A stretch of 13,180 nucleotides of DNA. Origin: Thermoflexales bacterium. GTDB lineage: Bacteria; Chloroflexota; Anaerolineae; Fen-1058. Location: the NCBI GenBank assembly GCA_016931085.1, contig JAFGFO010000195.1:1-13180 (forward strand). Direction: 5' to 3'. Shown in pieces: positions 1 through 6,402 of this stretch. The notes beneath the pieces were generated by a model. That model had not been told where the DNA came from and did not search any database. It saw only the letters and a list, made by a program, of their open reading frames with translations. Position numbers and translations under genes: made by a program. How positions within the stretch are numbered: position 1 is the first letter of the stretch; the number at the start of each line of letters is the position of its first letter.

Positions 1-27
1 CACAATGGCGTCATTTTGCGGCCTGGC

Positions 28-79
28 GCCCCACTTAGCTCCCCGAAAGCTCTAAGCTTTCGGGGAGCTTGCCCCACTT
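28..79. repeat. Perfect palindrome flanked by a 9-base direct repeat
   Basis: A perfect 15-base inverted repeat (arms 37-51 and 55-69, left arm AGCTCCCCGAAAGCT, 3-base loop) lies just after the solute-binding protein gene. It is bracketed by the direct repeat GCCCCACTT at 28-36 and 71-79, leaving 34 bases between the copies. In RNA it would fold strongly, but neither strand has a T-run after the stem, so it is not a textbook intrinsic terminator. The direct repeats look like a target-site duplication around a tiny inserted palindrome, though chance is possible. It may still end or protect the transcript of the upstream gene. Confidence 0.7.
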
Positions 80-104
80 GAGCGATTTGCTTCGAATCCC
101 CTGC

Positions 105-1937
105 CTACTGCTTGACCACCCGCCGGATGGCAATGTACCAATCGGACACAGTTCTAAAGCGATCGTAAGGATAATTGATCGGTCCGATCTGCACGCCCTT
201 GACCCGCTCGTCCACGGCGTAGATGTAAATCGGGTGATACAGCAAGACAGCCGGCATCTCTTCGGCGAAGAGTTGCTGAAACTCGCGGTACAATTCGGCC
301 CGCTCGTTCTGGTCGATCGTGCGGCGCGCTTGCTCCAGCAGCTCGCTCATGTGGCGGTGGCGAAAGCCGCTGTAATTTTGCCCCGTCCCCTCGGCTTGCA
401 TCTCGTGCCAGAAAGGATAGGGATCGGGGTCACCCACCAACGACACGTCGACCAGCACCGCCTCAAAGCCGCGCGGCTGGAGGAAATTAGACACCAGCCC
501 GCTGGCCACTGGCCGGACAGAGGCGCCAATCCCCACCATCTGCCACTGCTCGACGATCTTGCGGGCCAGGGCCTCGCGCTCCGGGTCGGCATTGACCAGC
601 AAGGTAAAGGTGAGCACTCGCCCCTCCTTCACGCGTCCCCATTCCGGCAACGGCGCCGAAGGGGTAGGTGTAGGTGTAATCGTTGGCGTCGAGGTGGCGG
701 TGGCGGTCGGCGTGTTGGTGGCCGTCACCTTGGGAGTAGCGGTCGCCTTGACCGTGGCCGTCGGCGTGGAGGTGCTAGTCGGGCTGGGCGTGGGTGTCTT
801 GGTCGGCGGCGGGTCAGCCGGTTGTATCCAGCCGGCCTCGTCGAGCAGCAGGTCCGCCTTGGCGCGGTCTTGAGTATAGCGCTGCACGCTGGGGTTGTAC
901 GCCCAAGTATTGGGCAAAATAGGGCTGTGAGCGACCAGGCCATACCCTTCCAAGACATCGTTGATCAGAGCCTGCCGGTCCAACGCCAGCATCAACGCCT
1001 GGCGGACAGACTTGTCCTGGAAAAATTCAGTGCCTGAGTTGGCGAAATTGAGAAAGATGATCGTGTAAGCGGCTTGCGGCGCCGAGAAAACGTTCAGGTG
1101 TGGATAGCGCGCCAGTTCTGGCATGGCAGACACAGGCACCTGGGCAATGCCTTGCACAAGACCGGCACGATAGTCTTCCAGCACATCTTGAATGTCGGCA
1201 TAATAGCGGAACTCGATTTTTGAAAGGTAGGGCTGCACGCCATAGTAATAAGGATTGGCCGTGAGCAAGACGTGGTTCACCCGTCCCTGTTCGATGAGCA
1301 CATCTTCAATCTGGAACGGGCCGCTGCCGACCGGTGACAGATTGAACTCACTCGAGGCAATGTCGACCGGCGGCTTGTCCCCCAGGATATGCGCCGGCAG
1401 CAATCCCAGTGACAGGTAATCGACAAAGGGGGGAAAGACTTCTTGCAAAGTGAAGCGCACCTCGTAGGTGCTAACGCGCGTGAGCTCGACCGTGTTCCAC
1501 AAGCTCTTCGAGTCAGGCGGGCCCGGAAAGTCCGCATGCCCGGCCAGGTTGAAAGTAAACAGCACGTCGTCGGCGGTCAGGGCAGCGCCGTCCTGCCAGC
1601 GGGCGTTAGAGCGCAGCGTCACCGTATAGACCCGCCCGTTGGCCGAAACTTGTGGGGGGTGGGCGGCCAGGTCCGGCACGGCCGTGCCATCGGTATCCAA
1701 GCGCATCAACCCACTGAACACCAAGGCGCACAAGTCCCCATCGGCCGGGTTGAGCGGGCATAACAAGGGGTTGATCGCCTGCACTTGTCCCACCACACCC
1801 TCCACGTACGTGCCGCCTTGGGCCGGCACGATGGTGGTGGCCAGGGGATTGATGACGGCCATGGACAACAACAAGGCCCCCAGCAAAGCAATTCCCAAAA
1901 GAATCAGGATAAGCTGCCAGCGGATGTGCTTGACCAT
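105..1937 (-). CDS. ABC transporter substrate-binding protein, family 5 (peptide/nickel type), membrane-anchored
   Basis: This 610-residue protein fits the extracellular solute-binding proteins of family 5, which capture oligopeptides, nickel or sugars for an ABC importer. Visible family features are the N-terminal lobe with QAINPLLC and LVFSGLMRLD (residues 53-81), TLRSNARWQDGAALTADDV (107-125), GSGPFQI (204-210) and VRQALMLALDRQALI (311-325). A hydrophobic segment at 9-28 has basic residues before it but no lipobox cysteine, so it looks like an uncleaved anchor rather than a lipoprotein signal. Residues about 377-428 are almost only Thr, Pro, Ser and Ala, placed where relatives have a short loop between DEAGW and the next beta strand. 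No permease or ATPase gene is in the window, so the substrate is unknown. The ATG at 1937 has no clear Shine-Dalgarno and follows a strong hairpin by 12 bases. The stop is TAG. Confidence 0.9.
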   Translation of the reverse strand: MVKHIRWQLILILLGIALLGALLLSMAVINPLATTIVPAQGGTYVEGVVGQVQAINPLLCPLNPADGDLCALVFSGLMRLDTDGTAVPDLAAHPPQVSANGRVYTVTLRSNARWQDGAALTADDVLFTFNLAGHADFPGPPDSKSLWNTVELTRVSTYEVRFTLQEVFPPFVDYLSLGLLPAHILGDKPPVDIASSEFNLSPVGSGPFQIEDVLIEQGRVNHVLLTANPYYYGVQPYLSKIEFRYYADIQDVLEDYRAGLVQGIAQVPVSAMPELARYPHLNVFSAPQAAYTIIFLNFANSGTEFFQDKSVRQALMLALDRQALINDVLEGYGLVAHSPILPNTWAYNPSVQRYTQDRAKADLLLDEAGWIQPADPPPTKTPTPSPTSTSTPTATVKATATPKVTATNTPTATATSTPTITPTPTPSAPLPEWGRVKEGRVLTFTLLVNADPEREALARKIVEQWQMVGIGASVRPVASGLVSNFLQPRGFEAVLVDVSLVGDPDPYPFWHEMQAEGTGQNYSGFRHRHMSELLEQARRTIDQNERAELYREFQQLFAEEMPAVLLYHPIYIYAVDERVKGVQIGPINYPYDRFRTVSDWYIAIRRVVKQ

Positions 1938-1949
1938 GTTTGTACACTG

Positions 1950-1988
1950 ACTGCCGGCCGGCCAAGTTGCGTTTGGCTGGCCGGCAGT
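1950..1988. repeat. GC-rich hairpin directly before the solute-binding protein gene
   Basis: Arms at 1950-1963 (ACTGCCGGCCGGCC) and 1975-1988 pair over 14 positions with one G-T wobble, leaving an 11-base loop. The structure ends 12 bases before the start codon at 1937. It has no T-run. It could be a dispersed palindrome of the REP kind, or it could affect ribosome access to the start codon. Confidence 0.6.
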
Positions 1989-2040
1989 GCTATGGCGTTA
2001 TCTCAATGGGCAACTGAAAACTGCCCGCCATCTAGCAGGC

Positions 2041-2109
2041 TGTCGGAGAGAGCGTTTTGTAGCGCCTGTGGCAGGTATGGAAACCTGCCCTACGGGTGTC
2101 TCTCCGACA
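2041..2109. repeat. 69-base element with perfect 11-base terminal inverted repeats
   Basis: TGTCGGAGAGA at 2041-2051 is repeated inverted at 2099-2109. Inside is a second hairpin, GCAGGT at 2071-2076 pairing with ACCTGC at 2083-2088. The element begins 5 bases after the secG stop. Its layout (short, non-coding, inverted ends, nested stem) is that of a miniature dispersed repeat. As RNA it would fold into one long arm and could serve as the 3' end structure of the secG message. Part of it resembles the element at 12229-12263. Confidence 0.6.
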
Positions 2110-2114
2110 AGCTC

Positions 2115-2342
2115 CTAGCCTGCAGTGGCGATGACGTTCAGCAAGGCCAACAAGAAGAACACGACGGACAGTCCAATCGTCGCATTAAAGACGGTTTTCT
2201 CCAGTCCACGCCGGGTCCGGTAAATGGTCGAATCGCTTCCGCCAAAGACCCCACCCAGCGCCGAGCCTTTCGTCTGCAGCAAGATCAAGGCAATCAAGGC
2301 GACGGCGATGACGATTTGTGCCAGGTTTAGAAAAATTTCCAC
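2115..2342 (-). CDS. secG: Preprotein translocase subunit SecG
   Basis: SecG is the small accessory subunit of the SecYEG channel and aids protein export across the cytoplasmic membrane. The 75-residue product has the family layout: a first membrane helix at about 5-22, the conserved cytoplasmic loop LLQTKGSALGGVFGG then YRTRRGLEK (residues 21-49), and a second helix at about 53-72. Length is normal for the family. The start is GTG at 2342, chosen because GAGGT lies at 2349-2353 with a 6-base spacer and the family N-terminus begins here. A promoter lies just upstream, so it can be transcribed independently of the phosphatase gene. The stop is TAG. Confidence 0.95.
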   Translation of the reverse strand: MEIFLNLAQIVIAVALIALILLQTKGSALGGVFGGSDSTIYRTRRGLEKTVFNATIGLSVVFFLLALLNVIATAG

Positions 2343-2375
2343 TGTTTTACCTCACGTCCAAAGTTTAGAACCTGG

Positions 2376-2403
2376 ATTATAACACGAGGTAGGCGATTTG
2401 CAA
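2376..2403 (-). promoter_or_regulatory. Probable sigma-70-type promoter of secG
   Basis: On the minus strand the -10 box TATAAT is perfect (2376-2381) and is preceded by TG one base upstream, an extended -10. The -35 candidate TTGCAA (2398-2403) matches 4 of 6 with a 16-base spacer. Transcription would start near 2369, giving a leader of about 27 bases before the GTG. Confidence 0.6.
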
Positions 2404-2444
2404 GTTAAGCAACTCCAGTTTCCATATACGCTTCTCGAAGAGAT

Positions 2445-3032
2445 CTACCCGGAGGAGGGATTGAGGCCGTTCGTCAGGCGCTTTCTCGCCGCAAAGCGCG
2501 CCAGTTGCTCGGACTGGGGGCGGGTCAGCATGATAAATGGCCTGGCCTGGCGGATAGTCGCCAGCGCCTCGTCGAGCGACAGCCCGGTCGTCAGCAGGTA
2601 AGCCGCCGCCATCGTCGGTGCGCGGCCCACGCCGCTGGCGCAGTGCACGTACACGCCGCGCTTTTGGTCGATGGCATCGGCCATAAAGGCACTGCCCTGC
2701 TCCAACTGCTCCAACGTGGGCGCGTGGTCGTCCGGCGTGGGCAGGCACAGGTAGGCAGTTGGGGTGACGCCGCGACTTTCCACCGGCTTTTCCTGCCTCA
2801 TGTTGACGATGGCGTCGACACCCAGCGTCTGCAAGCGCTGCCAGCCATAGCCGGTGATGCGCCCGCCCACGTAGAGATAAGGCGTGACGCGGCTGTGGCG
2901 CAGCACCGGCGTGCCCCAGATGCGCTGCGCGCCCTGGGTCAGCAGCCACTTGGCAAAAGGCCCCGGCCCCTGGTTCATAAAACGCCAGGTGGTGATGGAA
3001 AAACCCTTACGGAGTAATTGGAGAGCGTCCAT
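2445..3032 (-). CDS. Dual-specificity protein phosphatase family protein
   Basis: The 195-residue protein carries the cysteine-phosphatase signature HCASGVGRAPT at residues 130-140. Cys131 is the nucleophile and Arg137 the phosphate-binding arginine of the CX5R loop. Asp101 or Asp102 in LPTPDD is the likely general acid. YLYVGGR (52-58) and AIVNMRQE (74-81) match the start of the dual-specificity phosphatase fold. The active-site Arg is followed by Ala-Pro rather than Ser or Thr, as in some DSP-like carbohydrate phosphatases such as plant SEX4, so a protein substrate cannot be assumed. About 45 residues precede the fold, without a signal peptide. The gene starts 90 bases after the TPR gene. 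The start codon has no clear Shine-Dalgarno, so a later start is possible. The stop is TAG. Confidence 0.88.
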   Translation of the reverse strand: MDALQLLRKGFSITTWRFMNQGPGPFAKWLLTQGAQRIWGTPVLRHSRVTPYLYVGGRITGYGWQRLQTLGVDAIVNMRQEKPVESRGVTPTAYLCLPTPDDHAPTLEQLEQGSAFMADAIDQKRGVYVHCASGVGRAPTMAAAYLLTTGLSLDEALATIRQARPFIMLTRPQSEQLARFAARKRLTNGLNPSSG

Positions 3033-3070
3033 AGGCTATCTGGTTAGGTGTGAAACAAGATACAGAAGAC

Positions 3071-3098
3071 GTAAAACGTAATGCGTAAAACGTAAGGT
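3071..3098. repeat. Heptamer array between the TPR and phosphatase genes
   Basis: Four units follow each other with a 7-base period: GTAAAAC at 3071 and again at 3085, GTAATGC at 3078 and GTAAGGT at 3092. All begin with GTAA. This is a short tandem array in the 90-base gap between two co-oriented genes, similar in form to the array at 6179-6206. Confidence 0.6.
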
Positions 3099-3122
3099 AG
3101 AGTGAGCATAGAGCGACAGGGC

Positions 3123-5714
3123 TTAGGCTGGCGGTGCGGGCGCCGCTTGGGGCGGGTTGAGGGCCGCCTGGAAGCGCGGCAGGGCCGCCAGCGACTCGAA
3201 GGCCTTGTCCTTTTTGGCGGCTGCGGCGTAGGCGGCCTCCAAGGCGACGGCCGTCTCCAGGGCAGCCAGCGCCTCGTCCGGACGGGCCAGGCGAGCGGCG
3301 GTCTGGGCAGCATAGTAGAAGGCAAGCGCACTAGCGGGGTCGAACTCGGCCGCTTTCTTGAAGCTGTTCAGCGCGTCCTCGAGCCGGTCCAGTCCCAGGA
3401 AGGCGTGGCCGCGGTTGAGGTGGGCCTGGGGGAACTCGTAGCGCAGGCTGATGGCCCGCTCGTAATCATCGGCTGCTTCCATGAAATTGGCCTGGTCGAG
3501 GTAGACGTTGCCACGGTTGAGATAGATGTCGGCGCTTTCAGACAACTTGAGCGCCCGCGTCAGGTCCCCGATCGCCTCGTCGTAGTGCCCCAGGCCGGCG
3601 CGGGCGATGCCGCGATTGTTATAGGCCTCGGCATAGTCCTGATCCAGCTCGATGGCGCGGTCGAAATCTTCCAGCGCCAGCCTGATCTCCTCCAGGGCGC
3701 GGTGCGCCAGCCCACGATGGTTGTAGGCCAGCGCCGAGCGCGCGTCCAGCTTGATGGCGCGGTCGCAATCGTGGAGCGCCTCACGCGGCTGCTTGAGCGC
3801 CAGCAAGGTGATGCCGCGGTTGATATAGGCCAGGGTGTAGCTCTCGTCCAGCTCGATGGCGCGCGTGTTATCGTTATAGGCCAGGAGCAAATCACCCGAC
3901 AGGCGGCGCGCGATGCCGCGATTGTTGTGAGCCTCAGCGTAGCCGGGCCGGCAGCGCACGGCGTCGGTAAAATCGGCGATGGCCTGGCCAAAATTCTCAC
4001 GCTGCCGGTGAACCATCCCGCGCGCGTTGTACGCTTCGGCCATGTCAGGCTTGAGCGCCAGGGCCCGGCCAAAAGCGTCCAGGGCCTCTTGCCATTTTCC
4101 CAGGTCGCGCCGCAGCAGGCCCATGTGATAATGGGCGCTGGTCAGGTTGGGATCCAACTCGAGCGCGCCGCTCAGGTCGGTCTGTGCCTGCCGGTACTTG
4201 CGCTGCGAGCGGTACAGTTCACCCCGGTTGTCCAAGGCTAAAGTATAGGAGGGATTCAGATCGACAGCCCGCGTGAAATCGGCCAGGGCCTCATCCAGCC
4301 GGTCGAGTTTTTGATAAGCCAGGCCGCGCTCGTTCCAGATCAGGTGATTGCGCTCGTCCAGCTTGAGCGCCTGGCTAAAGTCCTTCACGGCCTGAGGCAA
4401 CTGGCCCAGGCCCAGGCAGGCCAGGCCGCGATAGTGCAGGACTTCCGGCGCCTGTGGGTTGAGCCGCAGCGACTGGTCGTAATCCTCGATAGCTTTTCGC
4501 AGTTCACCCTTTTGCCGCCACACATCGCCGCGCGTCGCGTACAGTTGAGGATCGCTACTGGCGTTCTCGAGCGCCTTGTTCAGGTTATCGATCGCCTTCT
4601 CGTACTCGCGCAGCTCGAAATAGGCCTGTCCCAGGTTGTAGGAACGGATGACACCGGTGGCCCGTGCCGCGTTATATTTCCAGAACAACTGCACCTGGTC
4701 GCCGTTGGCCGTCTGGGCCATGGACTGGCTGAGAACGGCCAATTGCCCCTCGTCCAATCCCAAATGCTGCACCAGCACTGGATGCCTGGCTGGGTCAGCA
4801 TACACGGATTGGAAATCGGTCAGGCTGCGCACGCTCAACTGCTGGCATTTGTCCCACACCGGGTCGGTCACGTGAATATACAAGATGGCCTGGTCAATCC
4901 AATCGTAGAGCTGCTGGATGCCAAAGCGCGTCTGGCGCAGCAATTGTTGAATGTCGGCGTTAGCCAGGTCTGGGATGTTGTCGATGCCGGCCAGATTGAG
5001 GCGAAAGGCTTGCCACAAGTTCAGGCCGGGCAGGCAGCCAAGCTCATAGTCGCGCCGTCCACCTGGCGCGGGGGACTCTTTGGGGCGCAGCCACTGCCGG
5101 CCCAGCGAGGTCAGCCACTGCAAGCCGGATTCGGGAAAGACGCCGACGGTGAAGGCGATGATATAGACGGCAGACTCGAGCACGTCGCTGGCCAGACCCT
5201 CGGCGGCAAAAGCGGGATAAGTCAGGCCAAGCGTGCCGGCGACCAACAAGGCGACGATGATGCGCTCGGCCACGGCGAAATAGACCTGGGGGTCCAGGTC
5301 ACCCTCGCGATAGCGGCGCGTGACGACCTCGATGGAGAACAGATACGCGCCGACAAAGCCAAAGAAAACGGTGCGCAGCCAACCTTCGGCCTGGGTCACC
5401 AAGCTCATCCAGGCCGGCAAGTCGGCCGGGCTCTGGCCGATCGAGGCGCCGACCCACAACAAGGCCACTAACAAGATCCCGACCGACACAGCCAGCACGA
5501 CGAGCACGAGCGGGAGGATAAAGGTCCAGGGGCGCGGCATCAAGCGGGTCGCCGGTTGGAATATCTCGGGCAGCCCCAACTGGCGCACCTCGCGCCGCCG
5601 CCAGCCCATGACCGTCCCCTCCAGGGCCTGGTTCAGGTAGGTGGCCGGGATAAAGCCGACCAACAGTGCCACGGCCGCGGCTCCAAGAATGGTCAAAATG
5701 GCTTCGAACGTCAT
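3123..5714 (-). CDS. Polytopic membrane protein with helix-hairpin-helix-like segment and 14 tetratricopeptide repeats
   Basis: The 863-residue protein has three parts. Residues 1-200 contain about five hydrophobic segments (roughly 4-24, 64-90, 112-130, 150-170, 180-198). Residues about 230-285 read LAGIDNIPDLANAD, QLLRQTRFGIQQL and DWIDQAIL; the spacing of Gly-Ile, Leu-Ala and Trp resembles a helix-hairpin-helix unit. Residues 354-828 are fourteen TPRs of 34 residues (one of 33) with typical A-Y-x-x-R-G and A-I/L-x-D-x-x-x-A-I-x-L patterns, followed by a last half repeat (FESLAALPRFQAAL) and a Pro-Ala tail. TPR arrays bind partner proteins, so this is probably a membrane scaffold or sensor; no enzyme domain is seen. 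It starts 9 bases after the stop of the 143-residue gene, so the two are surely co-transcribed and probably coupled in translation. The stop is TAA. The function is not recognised. Confidence 0.88.
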   Translation of the reverse strand: MTFEAILTILGAAAVALLVGFIPATYLNQALEGTVMGWRRREVRQLGLPEIFQPATRLMPRPWTFILPLVLVVLAVSVGILLVALLWVGASIGQSPADLPAWMSLVTQAEGWLRTVFFGFVGAYLFSIEVVTRRYREGDLDPQVYFAVAERIIVALLVAGTLGLTYPAFAAEGLASDVLESAVYIIAFTVGVFPESGLQWLTSLGRQWLRPKESPAPGGRRDYELGCLPGLNLWQAFRLNLAGIDNIPDLANADIQQLLRQTRFGIQQLYDWIDQAILYIHVTDPVWDKCQQLSVRSLTDFQSVYADPARHPVLVQHLGLDEGQLAVLSQSMAQTANGDQVQLFWKYNAARATGVIRSYNLGQAYFELREYEKAIDNLNKALENASSDPQLYATRGDVWRQKGELRKAIEDYDQSLRLNPQAPEVLHYRGLACLGLGQLPQAVKDFSQALKLDERNHLIWNERGLAYQKLDRLDEALADFTRAVDLNPSYTLALDNRGELYRSQRKYRQAQTDLSGALELDPNLTSAHYHMGLLRRDLGKWQEALDAFGRALALKPDMAEAYNARGMVHRQRENFGQAIADFTDAVRCRPGYAEAHNNRGIARRLSGDLLLAYNDNTRAIELDESYTLAYINRGITLLALKQPREALHDCDRAIKLDARSALAYNHRGLAHRALEEIRLALEDFDRAIELDQDYAEAYNNRGIARAGLGHYDEAIGDLTRALKLSESADIYLNRGNVYLDQANFMEAADDYERAISLRYEFPQAHLNRGHAFLGLDRLEDALNSFKKAAEFDPASALAFYYAAQTAARLARPDEALAALETAVALEAAYAAAAKKDKAFESLAALPRFQAALNPPQAAPAPPA

Positions 5715-5723
5715 AGGAGTTGC

Positions 5724-6155
5724 CTAACGCATCTGGCTGCTGACGACGTAATCCCACAGGGCATCGGTGGCCTTGGAAATCGGTGGGTGGCCTTCGCCGA
5801 CAACCGACTTGATCAGCTTGATTTGATCGCGCAGCCGCTCCAGGCTAGGTTGGGGAGAGTCGAGGTCATAGCTCAAGTCCTCGACGATGCCGGCCAGCTT
5901 GGCCTTTTCGTCAAACCTGAACACGCCGTCGCGGTCGATGGCGGTACGCAGGTCAACGAGCCGCCGGCTCACTTCGGGCGAATCTTCGCCCAAGTCGCCA
6001 GCCTCGAGCAGGAGAGGCGTGAAGCTGATGTCTGGGGAACCTTTGGCCGCTTGCTGAATGGCGATCTTGTCCCCCCGCACGACCGCGCCTTCCTCGGTCT
6101 GGGCCCCTCCGCCGAGGCTGATGCTGCCGCTGGAATAGTTCTTGATCTCGTCCAT
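5724..6155 (-). CDS. Small soluble protein of unknown function, GD-K-I motif plus helical domain
   Basis: The 143-residue protein was not recognised as a named family. Residues 10-35 are Gly-rich with GGG at 15-17 and AVVRGDKI at 24-31; this resembles the low-complexity GGD-x-V-x-GDKI stretch that precedes effector or helical domains in many Chloroflexota and cyanobacterial signalling or conflict proteins (recalled, not searched). Residues 58-138 are charged and helix-prone, with SLERLRDQIKLIKS at 104-117. There is no signal peptide or membrane segment. The start at 6155 is chosen because AGGAGGT lies at 6161-6167, 5 bases upstream; an in-frame ATG at 6185 lacks such a site and lies in a repeat array. 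The gene is first in a unit with the TPR membrane protein, 9 bases apart, under a strong promoter. The stop is TAG. Confidence 0.8.
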   Translation of the reverse strand: MDEIKNYSSGSISLGGGAQTEEGAVVRGDKIAIQQAAKGSPDISFTPLLLEAGDLGEDSPEVSRRLVDLRTAIDRDGVFRFDEKAKLAGIVEDLSYDLDSPQPSLERLRDQIKLIKSVVGEGHPPISKATDALWDYVVSSQMR

Positions 6156-6178
6156 CACACACCTCCTGTTCCAAAAAC

Positions 6179-6206
6179 GGTTCAAGGTTTCAGGTTTAAC
6201 GTTTCA
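6179..6206. repeat. Heptamer array in the leader of the 143-residue gene
   Basis: Four 7-base units run in tandem on the plus strand: GGTTCAA at 6179, GGTTTCA at 6186, GGTTTAA at 6193 and CGTTTCA at 6200, sharing the core GTTtmA. The array lies inside the predicted 5' leader, between the promoter and the Shine-Dalgarno. Confidence 0.6.
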
Positions 6207-6251
6207 AAGAAGCGTTCTCGTCATTGTGCAGAATCGCATCTGACTGTCTTC

Positions 6252-6280
6252 ATTGTATCACAAGCCGGCCTACCTGGCAA
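6252..6280 (-). promoter_or_regulatory. Promoter of the 143-residue/TPR operon
   Basis: On the minus strand, TTGCCA (6275-6280, 5 of 6 to consensus) and TACAAT (6252-6257, 5 of 6) are separated by exactly 17 bases, and TGA precedes the -10 box, an extended -10. Transcription would start near 6245, giving a leader of about 90 bases. The block GGCTTGTGATACAAT is identical to that in the xylanase promoter. Confidence 0.75.
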
Positions 6281-6307
6281 TGCCAAGGAGGCACGGCTCG
6301 GTCGAGA

Positions 6308-6339
6308 GGCACGTGCCCTGCAAGCGACATGCACGTGCA
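6308..6339. promoter_or_regulatory. Paired GCACGTGC palindromes, possible operator pair
   Basis: Two perfect 10-base palindromes, GGCACGTGCC (6308-6317) and TGCACGTGCA (6330-6339), share the core GCACGTGC. Their centres are 22 bases apart, about two helical turns, so they face the same side of the DNA. They lie 28 to 59 bases upstream of the -35 box of the 143-residue/TPR promoter, a normal place for an activator. No regulator is known to me for this site. Confidence 0.35.
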
Positions 6340-6341
6340 AG

Positions 6342-6374
6342 AAGAGGGTGCAGCGCGCAGCGCTGCACCCTCTT
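6342..6374 (-). terminator. Terminator hairpin after the xylanase gene
   Basis: A perfect 14-base stem (AAGAGGGTGCAGCG at 6342-6355 with its complement at 6361-6374) and a 5-base loop begins 28 bases after the xylanase stop. On the minus strand the stem runs into a pyrimidine stretch (CTCTTCTTG), a weak U-tract. It sits between the xylanase gene and the promoter of the next unit, which supports the terminator reading. Confidence 0.65.
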
Positions 6375-6402
6375 GTATGTCGTAGGGCCAAGCGACGAGA
6401 AA

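Noticed and set aside
37..69. Palindrome as a standard intrinsic terminator
   Set aside because: No T-run follows the stem on either strand; it was kept as a repeat instead.
69..1037. 322-residue plus-strand frame opposite the solute-binding protein gene
   Set aside because: It starts at the palindrome and its Gly/Arg-rich centre is the reverse of the Thr-Pro codons.
3231..4655. Roughly 102-base periodic repeats, considered as a DNA repeat array or CRISPR
   Set aside because: The period equals 34 codons and the repeats diverge at DNA level; they are the TPR units of the protein.
3102..5471. Long plus-strand open frames opposite the TPR gene (3102-4241 and 4311-5471)
   Set aside because: Their repeated character mirrors the TPR codons on the other strand; no ribosome site or family was recognised.
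6156..6185. Upstream in-frame ATG for the 143-residue protein
   Set aside because: It has no ribosome site, lies in the heptamer array, and would place AGGAGGT inside the gene.
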